NCBI GenBank assembly: GCA_028768525.1 | Contig: CP054837.1 | Location: 3,282,001-3,346,000 of the forward strand | Source of the DNA: Desulfobacter sp. | GTDB lineage: Bacteria; Desulfobacterota; Desulfobacteria; Desulfobacterales; Desulfobacteraceae | Reading direction: 5' to 3' | Length of the DNA: 64,000 bases | In this document: piece after piece, positions 52,164-61,746 of the stretch | How the letters are laid out: each line of letters starts with the position of its first letter | Position numbering within the stretch: the first letter of the stretch is position 1 | Made by a program: the position numbers and the translations under genes | The notes under the pieces: generated by a model | The model's database searches: none | The model's input: only the letters and a program-made list of their open reading frames with translations | What the model was told of the DNA's origin: nothing

Positions 52164-53506
52164 AGCTGAGCGACCGGCTCAATGCCGGAACCGGACAGCG
52201 GACCGGACCGGTTGCGGCAAAACCCATGGACCGGACCCGCTACAATCGTGTCAAGTCGGAGGTCCACCTGATGCTGGTGGAGCGCCTGGATCTGTCCACG
52301 GTGACGGACCTCTCTTCCCAGGAGCTGGAGATCGCTGTCCGGAACATGCTCAACGAAATCACCCTGAACCGGGATATGCCCCTGAACAACAGGGAGCGCA
52401 CCCTGCTGGTATCGGACCTGGTCAATGAGATAACGGGGCTGGGGCCTTTGGAAGCCTATATCAATGACGATAGCGTACAGGATATCCTTGTCAACGGCCA
52501 TTCCCAGGTCATTGTTGAACGGGACGGGATTCTGGAAACCACCCCGGTTCAGTTTCGGGACGACAAGCACCTGATGCACATCATCGATAAGATTGTATCC
52601 GGTGTCGGCCGGCGGATTGACGAGTCCTCCCCCATGGTGGACGCCCGGCTGGCGGACGGTTCAAGGGTTAACGTGATCATCCCCCCCCTGGCCCTGGACG
52701 GCCCCATGATGTCCATCCGGAAATTCGGTAAACACCAGTTCACGGGAGATGATCTCATGGCAAGGGGAGCCATGGGCAGCGGAATGTTCGATTTTTTGCG
52801 GGCCGCCATCCGGTCAAAACTCAATATTCTGGTCTCCGGCGGTACCGGCGCCGGAAAGACCACCCTGCTGAATGTATTGTCCGAGAATATCCCGGACAAG
52901 GAGCGTATCATCACCATTGAGGACAGTGCGGAGTTACGGCTGGGCCAGCCCCACGTGGTCCGGCTGGAATCCAGGCCTCCCAATGTGGAGGGTAAGGGGG
53001 AGGCCACCCTCACTGACCTGGTGAAAAACAGTTTAAGGATGCGGCCGGACCGGATTATCGTTGGGGAAACCCGGGGGGGGGAAGTCATGGATATGCTCCA
53101 GGCCATGAATACGGGCCACCCCGGATCCATGTCCACCATCCACGCCAACAGCCCAAAGGACGCCCTTTCCCGCATGGAGGTCATGGCCAATATGGGGACG
53201 GTAACCTATTCGGAGACCGCCCTTAAAACTCTGATTTCCAGTGCCATTGACATCATTGTCCAGCTAGCCCGCCTGGCCGACGGCAAGCGCCGGGTGGTCT
53301 CCATCACCGAGGTCAGGGGACTGCGCGCCGAGGCCGTTGACCTTTCCGAACTGTTCCGCTTTCTGCCCCGGGGCACAGACGGGGACGGGAATGTGTTGGG
53401 CATGTTTAAAGGGACCGGGACCGTACCTGAGTGTTTCAATCATATTGCCGTGGCCGGTATTGAGCTTGACAAAGAGATTTTCAGCCGGGAATGGGCCATT
53501 CAATGA
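52160..53506 (+). CDS. cpaF: Tad pilus assembly ATPase CpaF (TadA)
   Basis: A 448-residue secretion ATPase of the type II/IV family that powers pilus extension. Motifs in order: LVNGHSQVIVERDGILETTP, Walker A SGGTGAGKTTLLNVL, the Asp box VTIEDSAELRL-like (IITIEDSAELRLGQPHVVRL), Walker B region RPDRIIVGETRGGEVMDML and the His box TGHPGSMSTIHANSP. The ATG at 52160 overlaps the cpaE stop. It overlaps tadB by 4 nt as well. Confidence 0.95.
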   Translation: MKLSDRLNAGTGQRTGPVAAKPMDRTRYNRVKSEVHLMLVERLDLSTVTDLSSQELEIAVRNMLNEITLNRDMPLNNRERTLLVSDLVNEITGLGPLEAYINDDSVQDILVNGHSQVIVERDGILETTPVQFRDDKHLMHIIDKIVSGVGRRIDESSPMVDARLADGSRVNVIIPPLALDGPMMSIRKFGKHQFTGDDLMARGAMGSGMFDFLRAAIRSKLNILVSGGTGAGKTTLLNVLSENIPDKERIITIEDSAELRLGQPHVVRLESRPPNVEGKGEATLTDLVKNSLRMRPDRIIVGETRGGEVMDMLQAMNTGHPGSMSTIHANSPKDALSRMEVMANMGTVTYSETALKTLISSAIDIIVQLARLADGKRRVVSITEVRGLRAEAVDLSELFRFLPRGTDGDGNVLGMFKGTGTVPECFNHIAVAGIELDKEIFSREWAIQ

Positions 53507-54462
53507 GAGCGGAAATGCTCATATACACCATTGTTTTTTTCATTATATTCCTGGTCACCCTGGTTATTTTTTTCATCAAGGACCGGCTGGGCAGCCGGCG
53601 GCAAAGGCGGTTTTTAAAGTCTGCTTTCGGCACCGACGGACGGAACCGGCCGGTTCCGGAACGCCGCCTGGGGCCGGAGGCGTTAAGAAAAAAACGCATC
53701 CCGGCAACGGGGTTGAGTCTCGGGGCATTAAATTATCTTCTCATTGCCGCAGGCATTCCGTTTTCCCCGGAACGATTTATTATGATGGCCGCAGGGGCTG
53801 CAGGCCTGGCCGCGTTTTTAATTTTTACACTCCTGGACAACCCGCTGGCCGCTGCCGGAGCCTTCCTCCTCTGCCTGTCCCTGCCAGTCATCTTCCTCTA
53901 TATAAAGAAAAAGAAAATCGAGCAGCAGCTCATTGTACAGATGCCCGATGCCCTGGGCATGATTGTCCGGGCCCTGAGGGTGGGGCAATCCGTGGACAGC
54001 GCCCTTAAAGATGTGGCTGTGGCCGTTCCCGCCCCCTTCGGCACCGAGGTCAGAATTATATATGAGGAGATCCGCATGGGCATCCCCTTTGACCAGGCCC
54101 TGAGGAATTTTGAAGCACGGTACCCGGCCTTGGCCGATGTAAAGATATTTGCCACGGCCTTTATCATCCAGCGGGAAATCGGGGGCAGCCTCTCCCAGAT
54201 TCTGGAGGGATTGAGCGACACCATCAAGAAACGATTTTATTTCCAGCGCCAGGTCAAAACCTATAGCGCAGAGGCGCGGGTGAGCGCCGTGATCATCGGC
54301 CTGCTGCCCCTGCTCTTTGTGGTGGTTTCCTATCTGTTCAATCCGGATTATATCACCCGGCTGACGGATACCTCCCTGGGCCGCATCCTGGTGTTTGCCG
54401 CCTTTGCATTAGAAGGGGCCGGATTTCTGGTAATGAAAAAGATGGCAGAGATAAAGGTATGA
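53503..54462 (+). CDS. tadB: Tad inner-membrane platform protein TadB
   Basis: A 319-residue type II secretion F-family membrane protein. An N-terminal span (LIYTIVFFIIFLVTLVIFFI), paired spans near 85-135, a cytosolic helical domain (LIVQMPDALGMIVRALRVGQ, RNFEARYPALADVKIFATAF) and C-terminal spans (VSAVIIGLLPLLFVVVSYLF). It works with TadC as the platform for CpaF. The ATG at 53503 overlaps the cpaF stop (ATGA); a start 12 nt earlier is possible but has no better site. Confidence 0.92.
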   Translation: MRAEMLIYTIVFFIIFLVTLVIFFIKDRLGSRRQRRFLKSAFGTDGRNRPVPERRLGPEALRKKRIPATGLSLGALNYLLIAAGIPFSPERFIMMAAGAAGLAAFLIFTLLDNPLAAAGAFLLCLSLPVIFLYIKKKKIEQQLIVQMPDALGMIVRALRVGQSVDSALKDVAVAVPAPFGTEVRIIYEEIRMGIPFDQALRNFEARYPALADVKIFATAFIIQREIGGSLSQILEGLSDTIKKRFYFQRQVKTYSAEARVSAVIIGLLPLLFVVVSYLFNPDYITRLTDTSLGRILVFAAFALEGAGFLVMKKMAEIKV

Positions 54463-55379
54463 TTTTCCCGAATATCCTGGATGTACTGGTATTCTGCCTG
54501 GCGTCGGGCACTACATTCTGCATGATTTCCTGGATAGATGTCCGCTACAGGCGGCGGATGACGGAGAAGCGGCTGGGCATCGCGGTCTCCCCCCAGCCAA
54601 AGGCCGGTAAGAAGACAGCCTCCCTGAACCGGGTGGTTCTTACCCTGGGCCAGGTGGCGGCACCGAAAAAGGATAAAGAGATTTCCAAAATCAGGGCGCG
54701 TCTCTGTTACGCCGGTTACCGGGACGAGGGCGCGCCGATGGGTTTTTACGGGTTGAAGCTTGGCGGGGGGCTGCTGCTATCCGGCCTTTTCTTTTTTTTC
54801 CAATTGGCACTGGGCCTTGTGTCACCCCGGACCCCCCTCATGCTGTTCATTCCCTTCGGGTTCGGGTATTTACTCCCGGATATGGTTTTAAAACACCGGG
54901 CCAAAGCAAGGGTTACGAGCATCTTCAGGGAGCTTCCGGACACTTTGGACCTGCTGGTCATCTGCCTTTACGCCGGCCTGGGTTTCGACTATGCCCTTTA
55001 CCGGGTATGCAGTGAACTCAGGGACATTGCCCCCATCCTGTCCGGGGAGTTCGGCCGGTATTTCCTTGAAACCAAAAGCGGCCTTGTCCGGGAAACCGCG
55101 CTGAAAAACCTGGCCGAGCGGAACGGGTCCGAGCCCCTGAAAAGCGTGGTCAACGTACTGCTGCAATCCTCCAGAATCGGGACGGACATGGCAAGGGCCC
55201 TGAAAGTCTATACAGACACCATGCGCAAAGAGCGCCAGCAGATGGCCGAGGAGCAGGGGGCCAAGCTGGGGACGAAACTGACCCTCCCCCTGGTGGTTTT
55301 TATCCTGCCGGCCCTGATGCTCATTATCCTGGGGCCGGTGATCATTAATTTTGTTAAGCTTGTTACAGAGGGATTTTAA
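54459..55379 (+). CDS. tadC: Tad inner-membrane platform protein TadC
   Basis: A 306-residue F-family protein, partner of TadB. Spans near 10-25, 100-145 and 275-300, with the family line SIFRELPDTLDLLVICLYAG and LGFDYALYRVCSELRDIAPI in the cytosolic domain. The end is LPLVVFILPALMLIILGPVI. It overlaps tadB by 4 nt and is followed after 9 nt by tadD. Confidence 0.92.
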   Translation: MIFPNILDVLVFCLASGTTFCMISWIDVRYRRRMTEKRLGIAVSPQPKAGKKTASLNRVVLTLGQVAAPKKDKEISKIRARLCYAGYRDEGAPMGFYGLKLGGGLLLSGLFFFFQLALGLVSPRTPLMLFIPFGFGYLLPDMVLKHRAKARVTSIFRELPDTLDLLVICLYAGLGFDYALYRVCSELRDIAPILSGEFGRYFLETKSGLVRETALKNLAERNGSEPLKSVVNVLLQSSRIGTDMARALKVYTDTMRKERQQMAEEQGAKLGTKLTLPLVVFILPALMLIILGPVIINFVKLVTEGF

Positions 55380-55388
55380 GGAGAATCT

Positions 55389-56330
55389 ATGACCACGGAG
55401 AGTTCTGCGAGATGCGTTAAAAGATGGGGCCCTGTCGTTTTATTGCTGGCTGTTTCGCTTTTGGCCCCGGGCTGCATGGGGGCCTGGCAAAAAAAGGCGG
55501 ACAAGGGTGTCCACACACCAGAAGCCGTCCGCAAATCCCCGGAAGTGTGGGATACCAGTCAACTTGAACCCGATCATACCGCCCTGGCCCGTGATCTGGT
55601 CGGCAAGGGGTTCTATGATGTGGCCTTGGTACAGCTCAAAACGGCCGTGGAAAAAGGGGCGTCCGGTGTAGAGACCTTTAACCTGGCCGGGGTCTGTACA
55701 AGGGAAACCGGAGAGAGTGCCCAAAGCCTGGCCTATTTTAAGCGTGCCCTGGCCCTGGAACCGGACAACGCTTCAGTCAATAATAATATCGCCATCCTTT
55801 ACACCCTCATGGATAAAACCAAGGATGCCCGGAGACACTTCAGCCGTGCCGTGGCCCTGGATCCGGCCCGCGGGGATTATTTTAACAACTTTGGTTATTT
55901 CCTTATGGCGCATGGGGACAATACCGGAGCCGAGGCCCTGTTCCGTCAGGCCCTTGCCCTGGCGCCTTCCAACGAAACCGCCGTGAATAACCTGGCCATC
56001 TGCCTGGGCCGTCAGGATAAGGACAGCCAAGCATTGACGCTGCTCATGGACCACCAGCCGGCGGAACAGGCATTTTACAACATGGGGTGTATCTACAGGG
56101 AGGGAAATGACCCCGTCCGGGCCCGGGCCATGTTTGAATTGTCCAGAAAGAATGCGCCGGATCAGAAAATCAAAAGCCAGAAGGTCTTTGACCGCCAGGT
56201 GATGAATCCCAACGCCCCGGCTGATTCTGCCCCGGCAGAGGGCATGGCCGGGGATGTGGCCCACACCATTTATACCAAGAAATACCTGCCCGGCATGAAG
56301 GCGGACAATGCCCTTAAAAGCAAAGACTAA
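55389..56330 (+). CDS. tadD: TadD-like TPR lipoprotein
   Basis: A 313-residue lipoprotein. The signal ends in a lipobox (LLAVSLLAPGCMG). Four or so TPR units follow (LVGKGFYDVALVQLKTAVEK; SLAYFKRALALEPDNASVNN; ARRHFSRAVALDPARGDYFN; AEALFRQALALAPSNETAVN). TadD is thought to help assemble or localise the secretin. The ATG has an AAGGAGA site. The C-terminal tail is unstructured and the end overlaps the TadG-like gene by 23 nt. Confidence 0.88.
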   Translation: MTTESSARCVKRWGPVVLLLAVSLLAPGCMGAWQKKADKGVHTPEAVRKSPEVWDTSQLEPDHTALARDLVGKGFYDVALVQLKTAVEKGASGVETFNLAGVCTRETGESAQSLAYFKRALALEPDNASVNNNIAILYTLMDKTKDARRHFSRAVALDPARGDYFNNFGYFLMAHGDNTGAEALFRQALALAPSNETAVNNLAICLGRQDKDSQALTLLMDHQPAEQAFYNMGCIYREGNDPVRARAMFELSRKNAPDQKIKSQKVFDRQVMNPNAPADSAPAEGMAGDVAHTIYTKKYLPGMKADNALKSKD

Positions 56331-57798
56331 CAGGCGGGCTGTGGAAATTATCGCCTCGGAGAAAGGCGGCTTTGCCGTGGTCATGGCGATTTCCCTGGTG
56401 ATTCTGGTTTCGGTGCTGGCCTTTGTACTGGATGTGGGGTATTTTACCCGGACCGCAGGGCGCTACCAGGCCTGTGCAGATGCCGCTGCCCGGGCCGGTG
56501 CGGAAAATCTGTGCTGCGGCAGAATCGAAGAACGGGCAACAACAGTTGCCCTGGCCGCCAATGTACTCCTGCCAGAAGACGCCCTGACCATCACCGCGGG
56601 GTTTTATGATGCCTATGGGCTGTACGAGGATTTTGATACCTATAGGAATTTCGCTCCGGCAGAGAGCGACGATTTTCCCGAAGAGGAATATCCCAATGCC
56701 GTGATGGTGGCCATTGAAAATTCTGTGGACAGCCTAACCGGGCTGAATGCGGCCAAAACCGTTAAAGCCCGGTCCGTGGCCTACTTGCCGGGGGTGGACA
56801 TGGTGTCGGGCAAATCATTTTTCAGTAAATACGGCGGCGGGAATATCGCCTTTCATCAAGGCCGTATTTATTCGGCAAAAACCGGCCGGCTTTACGGGAC
56901 GGAGGCCGATGACAACATTCTCATCGGGGCAAAGGACGGTGTTAAGATCTACAGAAAAAATTATCTGGGATGGGATGAGTTCCGGAATCGCCCTGTTTAT
57001 AGTGGATCCACCGTAAGGCTGCCGGATGAAATGCCGGCGTCGGGGCTGATAGAACGCTATTTTCCGGCAGAAGAGGGGCGGGATCTGCTTGGGGACTATG
57101 TGGGAAAAATGAAGCAAAGGGCCGATGTGGTCTACACCACCGGAGACCAGTCCCCGGCCACTCCCTTTTATGGGGCCTGTGAAAATGACGCGGGCACTGA
57201 GCTTTATTGTTTTTTTGACCTGACCGGGGAACGGGAGGCCCATGAAATCATCTATTTCGATGTGCCTGAAGATGATACCCGACAGGTGATTGCCTTCATC
57301 ACGGCCACACCCTGCTACAGCGACAAATTATCAAGGAGCTCCACCTCATTGAATTCACCCATGCCGCCGGGGGACTGTTCTGTTTCAGATAAAACGCCCT
57401 TTGGAAAAACCGTGGAAAATGTGACCTTTGTTTCCAATGCCTCCATTTACATCCCCCGGCAGGACGCTCCCGGCATTTCACTGGGAGGAAGGGACGGGGG
57501 GCAGGTAAATTTTGTTTCCGGAGAGGATATTTTTTTCAGTTCCCGCTTCAACGATCTGAATGGTGTGGCGTTTTTCAGCCGGAGTTTTTATTTTTCCTTT
57601 GGCGGAAAAAGTGATGGAACCGTCGACGGTAATTACCATCCCCCGGCACGGAATTACATGCGGGCGGTGACCAGTGACGGGTCCATTATTTTCGGCCGCT
57701 ATGACACCGGCACCGGCTTTGATGCCTATGATTTTTACCTGAAATTCGGCCCGCCCTGTCCCAGGGTTTTCCCCGTGGCTATGGGCCGCCTGGACTGA
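56308..57798 (+). CDS. tadG: TadG-like pilus protein
   Basis: A 496-residue protein with the TadG/Flp-type N-terminus: SEKGGFAVVMAISLVILVSV, one span, then DVGYFTRTAGRYQACADAAA. The remaining ~440 residues are an exported region of Gly/Asp-rich strands with several cysteines (ENLCCGRIEER, GACENDAGTELYCFFDL) and no von Willebrand A motif that I can see, so it is not a full TadG. The start ATG at 56308 overlaps tadD; a GTG at 56341 is possible. Last gene of the operon; it converges on the DUF1573 gene with 5 nt between stops. Confidence 0.78.
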   Translation: MPLKAKTNRRAVEIIASEKGGFAVVMAISLVILVSVLAFVLDVGYFTRTAGRYQACADAAARAGAENLCCGRIEERATTVALAANVLLPEDALTITAGFYDAYGLYEDFDTYRNFAPAESDDFPEEEYPNAVMVAIENSVDSLTGLNAAKTVKARSVAYLPGVDMVSGKSFFSKYGGGNIAFHQGRIYSAKTGRLYGTEADDNILIGAKDGVKIYRKNYLGWDEFRNRPVYSGSTVRLPDEMPASGLIERYFPAEEGRDLLGDYVGKMKQRADVVYTTGDQSPATPFYGACENDAGTELYCFFDLTGEREAHEIIYFDVPEDDTRQVIAFITATPCYSDKLSRSSTSLNSPMPPGDCSVSDKTPFGKTVENVTFVSNASIYIPRQDAPGISLGGRDGGQVNFVSGEDIFFSSRFNDLNGVAFFSRSFYFSFGGKSDGTVDGNYHPPARNYMRAVTSDGSIIFGRYDTGTGFDAYDFYLKFGPPCPRVFPVAMGRLD

Positions 57799-57803
57799 AG
57801 ACC

Positions 57804-58823
57804 TTATTTTATTTTCATCCGGACGGGTATCTTCAGGATCAGATTTCCGGCCTTGCCTGCCAGGGAAAGGGCAAGCGTTGTCTCAACGGTGCCGGATGCG
57901 CCTGGAACAAGATGCGGCCTGGCGGTGAGAATGACGATTCCCGGTTTCAGCGTCCTGGTTTCCGTTTCAATGACCGGTTTTTCCGCAGCCACCGAAGCAA
58001 CTTTAAATGGGGTGCCGTCATGGGATCTGATGGTCAGGCGTTTTGCCTTGGGCGCGGCTGGACTGATTTTTCCAAATGACAATTCCCGGGGAATCGCCTG
58101 ATAGGGATCAAGGATTCTGGAAAATACCGGGACGGTGAGTTTCGGCTGCTTTTTAAGGCCTGTTTTAAAGGTTACCCGCCCCCTTTCGGAGCCGGGCCGT
58201 AGGGCCTTATTTTTGAAAATTACCTCCCATCGGGTTTTATCCCTGTTTTCATTTAAATGGAATCCCACCTGATCCGATAGCCGGGCTTCCAATAAAGACA
58301 ACTCAATCCGGCGGCGGTCCGGCGTGCTGATCTCCACGGTTCGTTCCATGGGCCTGTCCCTGAGGCCGTTAAAGAAGACCCGTCCCGGTTTGACTGAGAT
58401 CCGTTCCAGGATGTCAGCCCCGACTTCCAGCAGGGTGACGGGAAGTCGGGGGTCATTGGTGTTAATACGGATTTTTCGGACAACGGCCCCGGACCACCCC
58501 TCAGTGTTGAATACGGCCCTGACCCTGCCGGTTTTTCCGGGCAGGATGGTCCTGTCCGCATTGGTGGCCGTGCAACTGCAGTCGCTGGTGACGGAGGTAA
58601 GAATCAAGGGGGCGCCCCCTTGGTTTTCAAGGGTAAAGTCGTGGATCAGCTTCACCCCCTCAACCAGGGTGCCGCCATGGAAAGAACTGTCTTTGACAAA
58701 AAGCTTGGGGCCCTGGTGCCCGCCTGTATTCTCCGCCGGGTGGGTTGGTGCCGCCCAGAGACCGGCAGTCCAGCAGATCAGAAAACATAGTGAAGTCAAA
58801 ATGGTTGTTATAATGTGCTTCAT
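57804..58823 (-). CDS. DUF1573 exported protein
   Basis: About 339 residues. A signal peptide (TILTSLCFLICWTAGLWAAP) is followed by a DUF1573 domain: FTLENQGGAPLILTSVTSDC, SCTATNADRTILPGKTGRVR and IRINTNDPRLPV, an Ig-like fold. The DCSC motif sits where the family has cysteines. A second beta region repeats the theme (PRELSFGKISPAAPKAKRLT). The ATG at 58823 starts a normal signal peptide; an ATG at 58853 would add 10 residues. Function unknown, probably envelope. It is separated from the cohesin gene by an intrinsic terminator. Confidence 0.8.
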   Translation of the reverse strand: MKHIITTILTSLCFLICWTAGLWAAPTHPAENTGGHQGPKLFVKDSSFHGGTLVEGVKLIHDFTLENQGGAPLILTSVTSDCSCTATNADRTILPGKTGRVRAVFNTEGWSGAVVRKIRINTNDPRLPVTLLEVGADILERISVKPGRVFFNGLRDRPMERTVEISTPDRRRIELSLLEARLSDQVGFHLNENRDKTRWEVIFKNKALRPGSERGRVTFKTGLKKQPKLTVPVFSRILDPYQAIPRELSFGKISPAAPKAKRLTIRSHDGTPFKVASVAAEKPVIETETRTLKPGIVILTARPHLVPGASGTVETTLALSLAGKAGNLILKIPVRMKIK

Positions 58824-58851
58824 GGCACCCGGGGCCTCAGTTTCTGTTGAC

Positions 58852-58898
58852 ATAAAAAGGGCACCTCTATCCCGAAAAAATTTGAAACAGAGATGCCC
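58852..58898 (-). terminator. Intrinsic terminator of the dockerin/cohesin operon
   Basis: On the minus strand GGGCATCTCT ... AGAGGTGCCC forms a 10-bp stem with one mismatch and a long loop, followed by TTTTTATG. It lies 33 nt after the cohesin-like gene and so closes the operon before the DUF1573 gene. Confidence 0.75.
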
Positions 58899-58931
58899 CT
58901 TGCCATGGTTTAATCTTTTAACAGCCTTGTA

Positions 58932-59525
58932 TTATGCCCTTTTGCGCCTGATGCCTGCAAGACCTAAAAGGCCGGTGCCCAGAAGCCATACGGCTGAAGG
59001 AACGGGTACTGGGGATGCTGAGCTTACATCCAATAAGAAAGCATCGCAATATTGCTTGGTACTGTTGGGAAACATGGAATCTTCAAAATCAAAATTGAAA
59101 TCCGTTTCACCGTTTGCGACTGCTGCATCGTTTCGAACATTAAAGGTAAATGTACCTATGTCGTAGATATCGGCTTCAAGTGTTGTCGGGGGCATACCCA
59201 TGAAAAGGCCCATTGTAACATTGTTGATTGTTCCATTACTCTCATCATAATTAAACGGTCCGAACAATGATGAATAAAGGCCATTTGGCGGTGTCAGGAC
59301 GAGAGAGTCAAATATCAATTCAGTATTATCATATTCAAATTCAAAATTGTATCCGCCTGCGACGGTAAGGGGGGCATCTGTTTCCATTTTAAGGGTAAAC
59401 GTCAGGTTTTCATTTCCAAGGGCATAATCTGATGTAATGTAAAATGATAGCGCGGCCAATGCATTGCCGGAAAAAGACAATACCATTGTAAGCATAATAG
59501 CTGTAAATAGAGCTTTTGTTTTCAT
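58932..59525 (-). CDS. Cohesin-like protein with VPLPA-CTERM tail
   Basis: A 197-residue exported protein. A signal peptide (AIMLTMVLSFSGNALAALSF) is followed by one cohesin-type beta sandwich (ENLTFTLKMETDAPLTVAGG, then YNFEFEYDNTELIFDSLVLT, and YDIGTFTFNVRNDAAVANGE), then the sorting tail VPVPSAVWLLGTGLLGLAGI with RRKRA. Cohesins bind dockerins, and the gene just upstream encodes a dockerin, so this is likely its surface receptor. The cohesin call is by pattern only; the related CBM fold is an alternative. Confidence 0.72.
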   Translation of the reverse strand: MKTKALFTAIMLTMVLSFSGNALAALSFYITSDYALGNENLTFTLKMETDAPLTVAGGYNFEFEYDNTELIFDSLVLTPPNGLYSSLFGPFNYDESNGTINNVTMGLFMGMPPTTLEADIYDIGTFTFNVRNDAAVANGETDFNFDFEDSMFPNSTKQYCDAFLLDVSSASPVPVPSAVWLLGTGLLGLAGIRRKRA

Positions 59526-59527
59526 TA

Positions 59528-61048
59528 TTAATTTCCTTCCATGTTGTAATAAGGTGCAACTTTTCCGTATAGCCCAAAAAATACGTTGTAGTCATCCATA
59601 TTTACAATGCCATCTCCGTTCATGTCGGAGTCTGCATTATTCGTCCCATAGGTCCCATAGAACACATTGTAATCATCCATATTCACAATACCGTCATTGT
59701 TGTAATCCGCATCAATGACATTGCCGTAACCGTCCCCGTCGGAGTCAATATTGGCCTGGTCATAGGTCCCGGGGGAATGGTCTTCACAGTCGGGGACGCC
59801 GTCGCCGTCCTGATCCCTGGTGTCGTTTAACTTATATGTGGTCAGCTTTGCGACTATTCCGTCTTCCCAGTTGTCGGAGTGGGAGCCGGGGGTGCATGCC
59901 CCCGCCTGGGTGGGGTTCCAGGATACTGAAATGCCGCCGTCAAAGGCAATGATGCCCGTGGCGGTATCGTTCTGGCAGGGGTCTGGTGCGAACTGCCGGT
60001 ATTCATCCCCTTTTTCTTCGTTGACCGGGGCGGCCAGGCCGGGGACTTCGGCCGCCACCCGCTCAATGACCTTATGATTGATCACTGCGGCATATCCGTT
60101 TTCCGAGGGGCCGCCCACACCGAATGCGTCGCCGCCGCCCACACAGAGGTTGCCGTCAATATCAAATCCGAGATAGGCAGAACTGAGGGCATTGGCAGCC
60201 ACAATCCGATCCTGGTCATCGTAATTGCCGCCGATCATGCTTCCGCCGTTCCACCATTCCACGTTTTTCCAGAGTTTTATTTCACCTGTTCGATTGACCG
60301 GAGTGGTTTTGTAACCAATACCTGTCACAAGGTTGTAATTGTTATCCACGGCAATACTTGCGGATGATCCGGGAATATTTTTCAACAATCCGGTAACGGT
60401 GCCGGTCTGGGTGTTCAGGGCGGTGACCCCGCTTCCATGATCCGGGCCGGGCCATTTTCCGCCGTTGATGACAAGGTGTTTGTTGTCCGGGGCCCAAGCG
60501 GCGTCATAATAATTTTCGTCAAATGCGGCGACCCCTGTGGCCAGTTCATAGTATTGGGTTTCGTCATCATCTGGGTCTTCCCATCTCACGGTGATCAGGG
60601 GGGCAGCGGATACATTTTCGCAGATGGAACTGGGCATGACCAGAAGCGGTTTGCCGTATCCGATGCCCAAGGCGATCTTGGTTCCGTCCGGGGATACCTT
60701 GATGAAAGCGGGATCCATGGAATAGCCCGGATCCATTTCATTGGCAATGGAACCGATCTCGGTCCAGGATTCCGGATCGCCGGCGCTCTGCATGTACACC
60801 TTTGCGCCTGTGGCCGCAATCATTCTGCCTTTATAGGGGCCGGAGCGGAAATAATCCACAGCGGTAAACCAGCTGGCATGCAGGGCGTCCCCGCCGGCTT
60901 CAATTAAATTTGTCGTCGTTATATTCGCCGTTCCCTGGTTGCCGTATAGGAAGAAATCTTCAGCGGCAAAGGAAGGGACGGCGATGAATAATAGGGCGAC
61001 AATCAGCGCAATGGTGCGTCCCATCGGGCGCACTATCTTTTTTTTCAT
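59528..61048 (-). CDS. Secreted protein with C-terminal type I dockerin
   Basis: A 506-residue exported protein. The signal (IALIVALLFIAVPSFAAEDF) is followed by a ~380-residue beta-propeller-like region (DPAFIKVSPDGTKIALGIGY; YDAAWAPDNKHLVINGGKWP). Then come acidic TSP3-type loops (DTRDQDGDGVPDCED; DSDGDGYGNVIDADYN) and a classical two-repeat dockerin: DYNNDGIVNMDDYNVFYGTY and DMNGDGIVNMDDYNVFFGLY. Each loop has D-x-N-x-D-G-x-x-N-x-x-D calcium ligands. Its stop is 2 nt from the cohesin-like gene. The propeller's ligand is unknown. Confidence 0.88.
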   Translation of the reverse strand: MKKKIVRPMGRTIALIVALLFIAVPSFAAEDFFLYGNQGTANITTTNLIEAGGDALHASWFTAVDYFRSGPYKGRMIAATGAKVYMQSAGDPESWTEIGSIANEMDPGYSMDPAFIKVSPDGTKIALGIGYGKPLLVMPSSICENVSAAPLITVRWEDPDDDETQYYELATGVAAFDENYYDAAWAPDNKHLVINGGKWPGPDHGSGVTALNTQTGTVTGLLKNIPGSSASIAVDNNYNLVTGIGYKTTPVNRTGEIKLWKNVEWWNGGSMIGGNYDDQDRIVAANALSSAYLGFDIDGNLCVGGGDAFGVGGPSENGYAAVINHKVIERVAAEVPGLAAPVNEEKGDEYRQFAPDPCQNDTATGIIAFDGGISVSWNPTQAGACTPGSHSDNWEDGIVAKLTTYKLNDTRDQDGDGVPDCEDHSPGTYDQANIDSDGDGYGNVIDADYNNDGIVNMDDYNVFYGTYGTNNADSDMNGDGIVNMDDYNVFFGLYGKVAPYYNMEGN

Positions 61049-61105
61049 AACGCCTCCTTATTTGGTTGTATGAATCGGCAGCCCGGTGTTCCGGAGCCGC
61101 CATTT

Positions 61106-61711
61106 TTAATTATTAAAATTTTCCGGCCGATAGGTCTCTTTGGCCCATGGCCGTCCTCCCACCCATTGGAGGACGGTGATTTCATCCTCTGGCTGGGCCG
61201 CATTCACCCGGTAAAGATCTGCCACCTGGGCCATGACTTCTTTCATTTCCCCTGCACTTTCCGGTTTAATCCGGATCCAGATTTCATTTTCAGGCGGACC
61301 GAAAAATTCCGGGTTTTCCATTGCCTTAAATGGGTTGTGGGTCTGGACGGTGTATATGGGGAAGGTTTCCATGGCTTCGGCTTCAAATATCTGGTTAAGC
61401 TGCCATTCAATTTCAAGGGATTCATCAGGCGCTTCCCGGGCCGGAGCCTTTCCTGATGTCCCGGTTGCCTGTTCCAGCACGATGATGCGTTTACTATCCC
61501 TTTGTTTTTGAGGGGGGGGCGGTGGAAGTATTTCGGCTTTTAGTAATGGTCCCGCAGCCTCCCTATTGTCTGGCTGGTCCGGAACAGGCTGGGCAGCAGC
61601 CTGGAGGGCGATGGAAGAGGGCATGGGTTTAGGGGGGATTTTGAATATGATAAAAGCGGAGCCGCCCAAGACGGCGGCGGCAATTGTTGTTACTAGTAGT
61701 TTTCTATTCAT
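61106..61711 (-). CDS. Hypothetical anchored periplasmic protein, first gene of the dockerin operon
   Basis: A 201-residue protein. One N-terminal span (LLVTTIAAAVLGGSAFIIFK) is followed by a proline-rich linker (PPKPMPSS; EILPPPPPQKQ) and an acidic alpha/beta C-terminal domain (EIEWQLNQIFEAEAMETFPI, NEIWIRIKPESAGEMKEVMA). No family recognised. It is separated from the dockerin gene by 57 nt and lies behind the shared-element promoter at 61747. It could be an export or assembly helper (inference). Confidence 0.65.
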   Translation of the reverse strand: MNRKLLVTTIAAAVLGGSAFIIFKIPPKPMPSSIALQAAAQPVPDQPDNREAAGPLLKAEILPPPPPQKQRDSKRIIVLEQATGTSGKAPAREAPDESLEIEWQLNQIFEAEAMETFPIYTVQTHNPFKAMENPEFFGPPENEIWIRIKPESAGEMKEVMAQVADLYRVNAAQPEDEITVLQWVGGRPWAKETYRPENFNN

Positions 61712-61746
61712 CTGTATATTATTCCTTATACGCCATTATGGCTATT

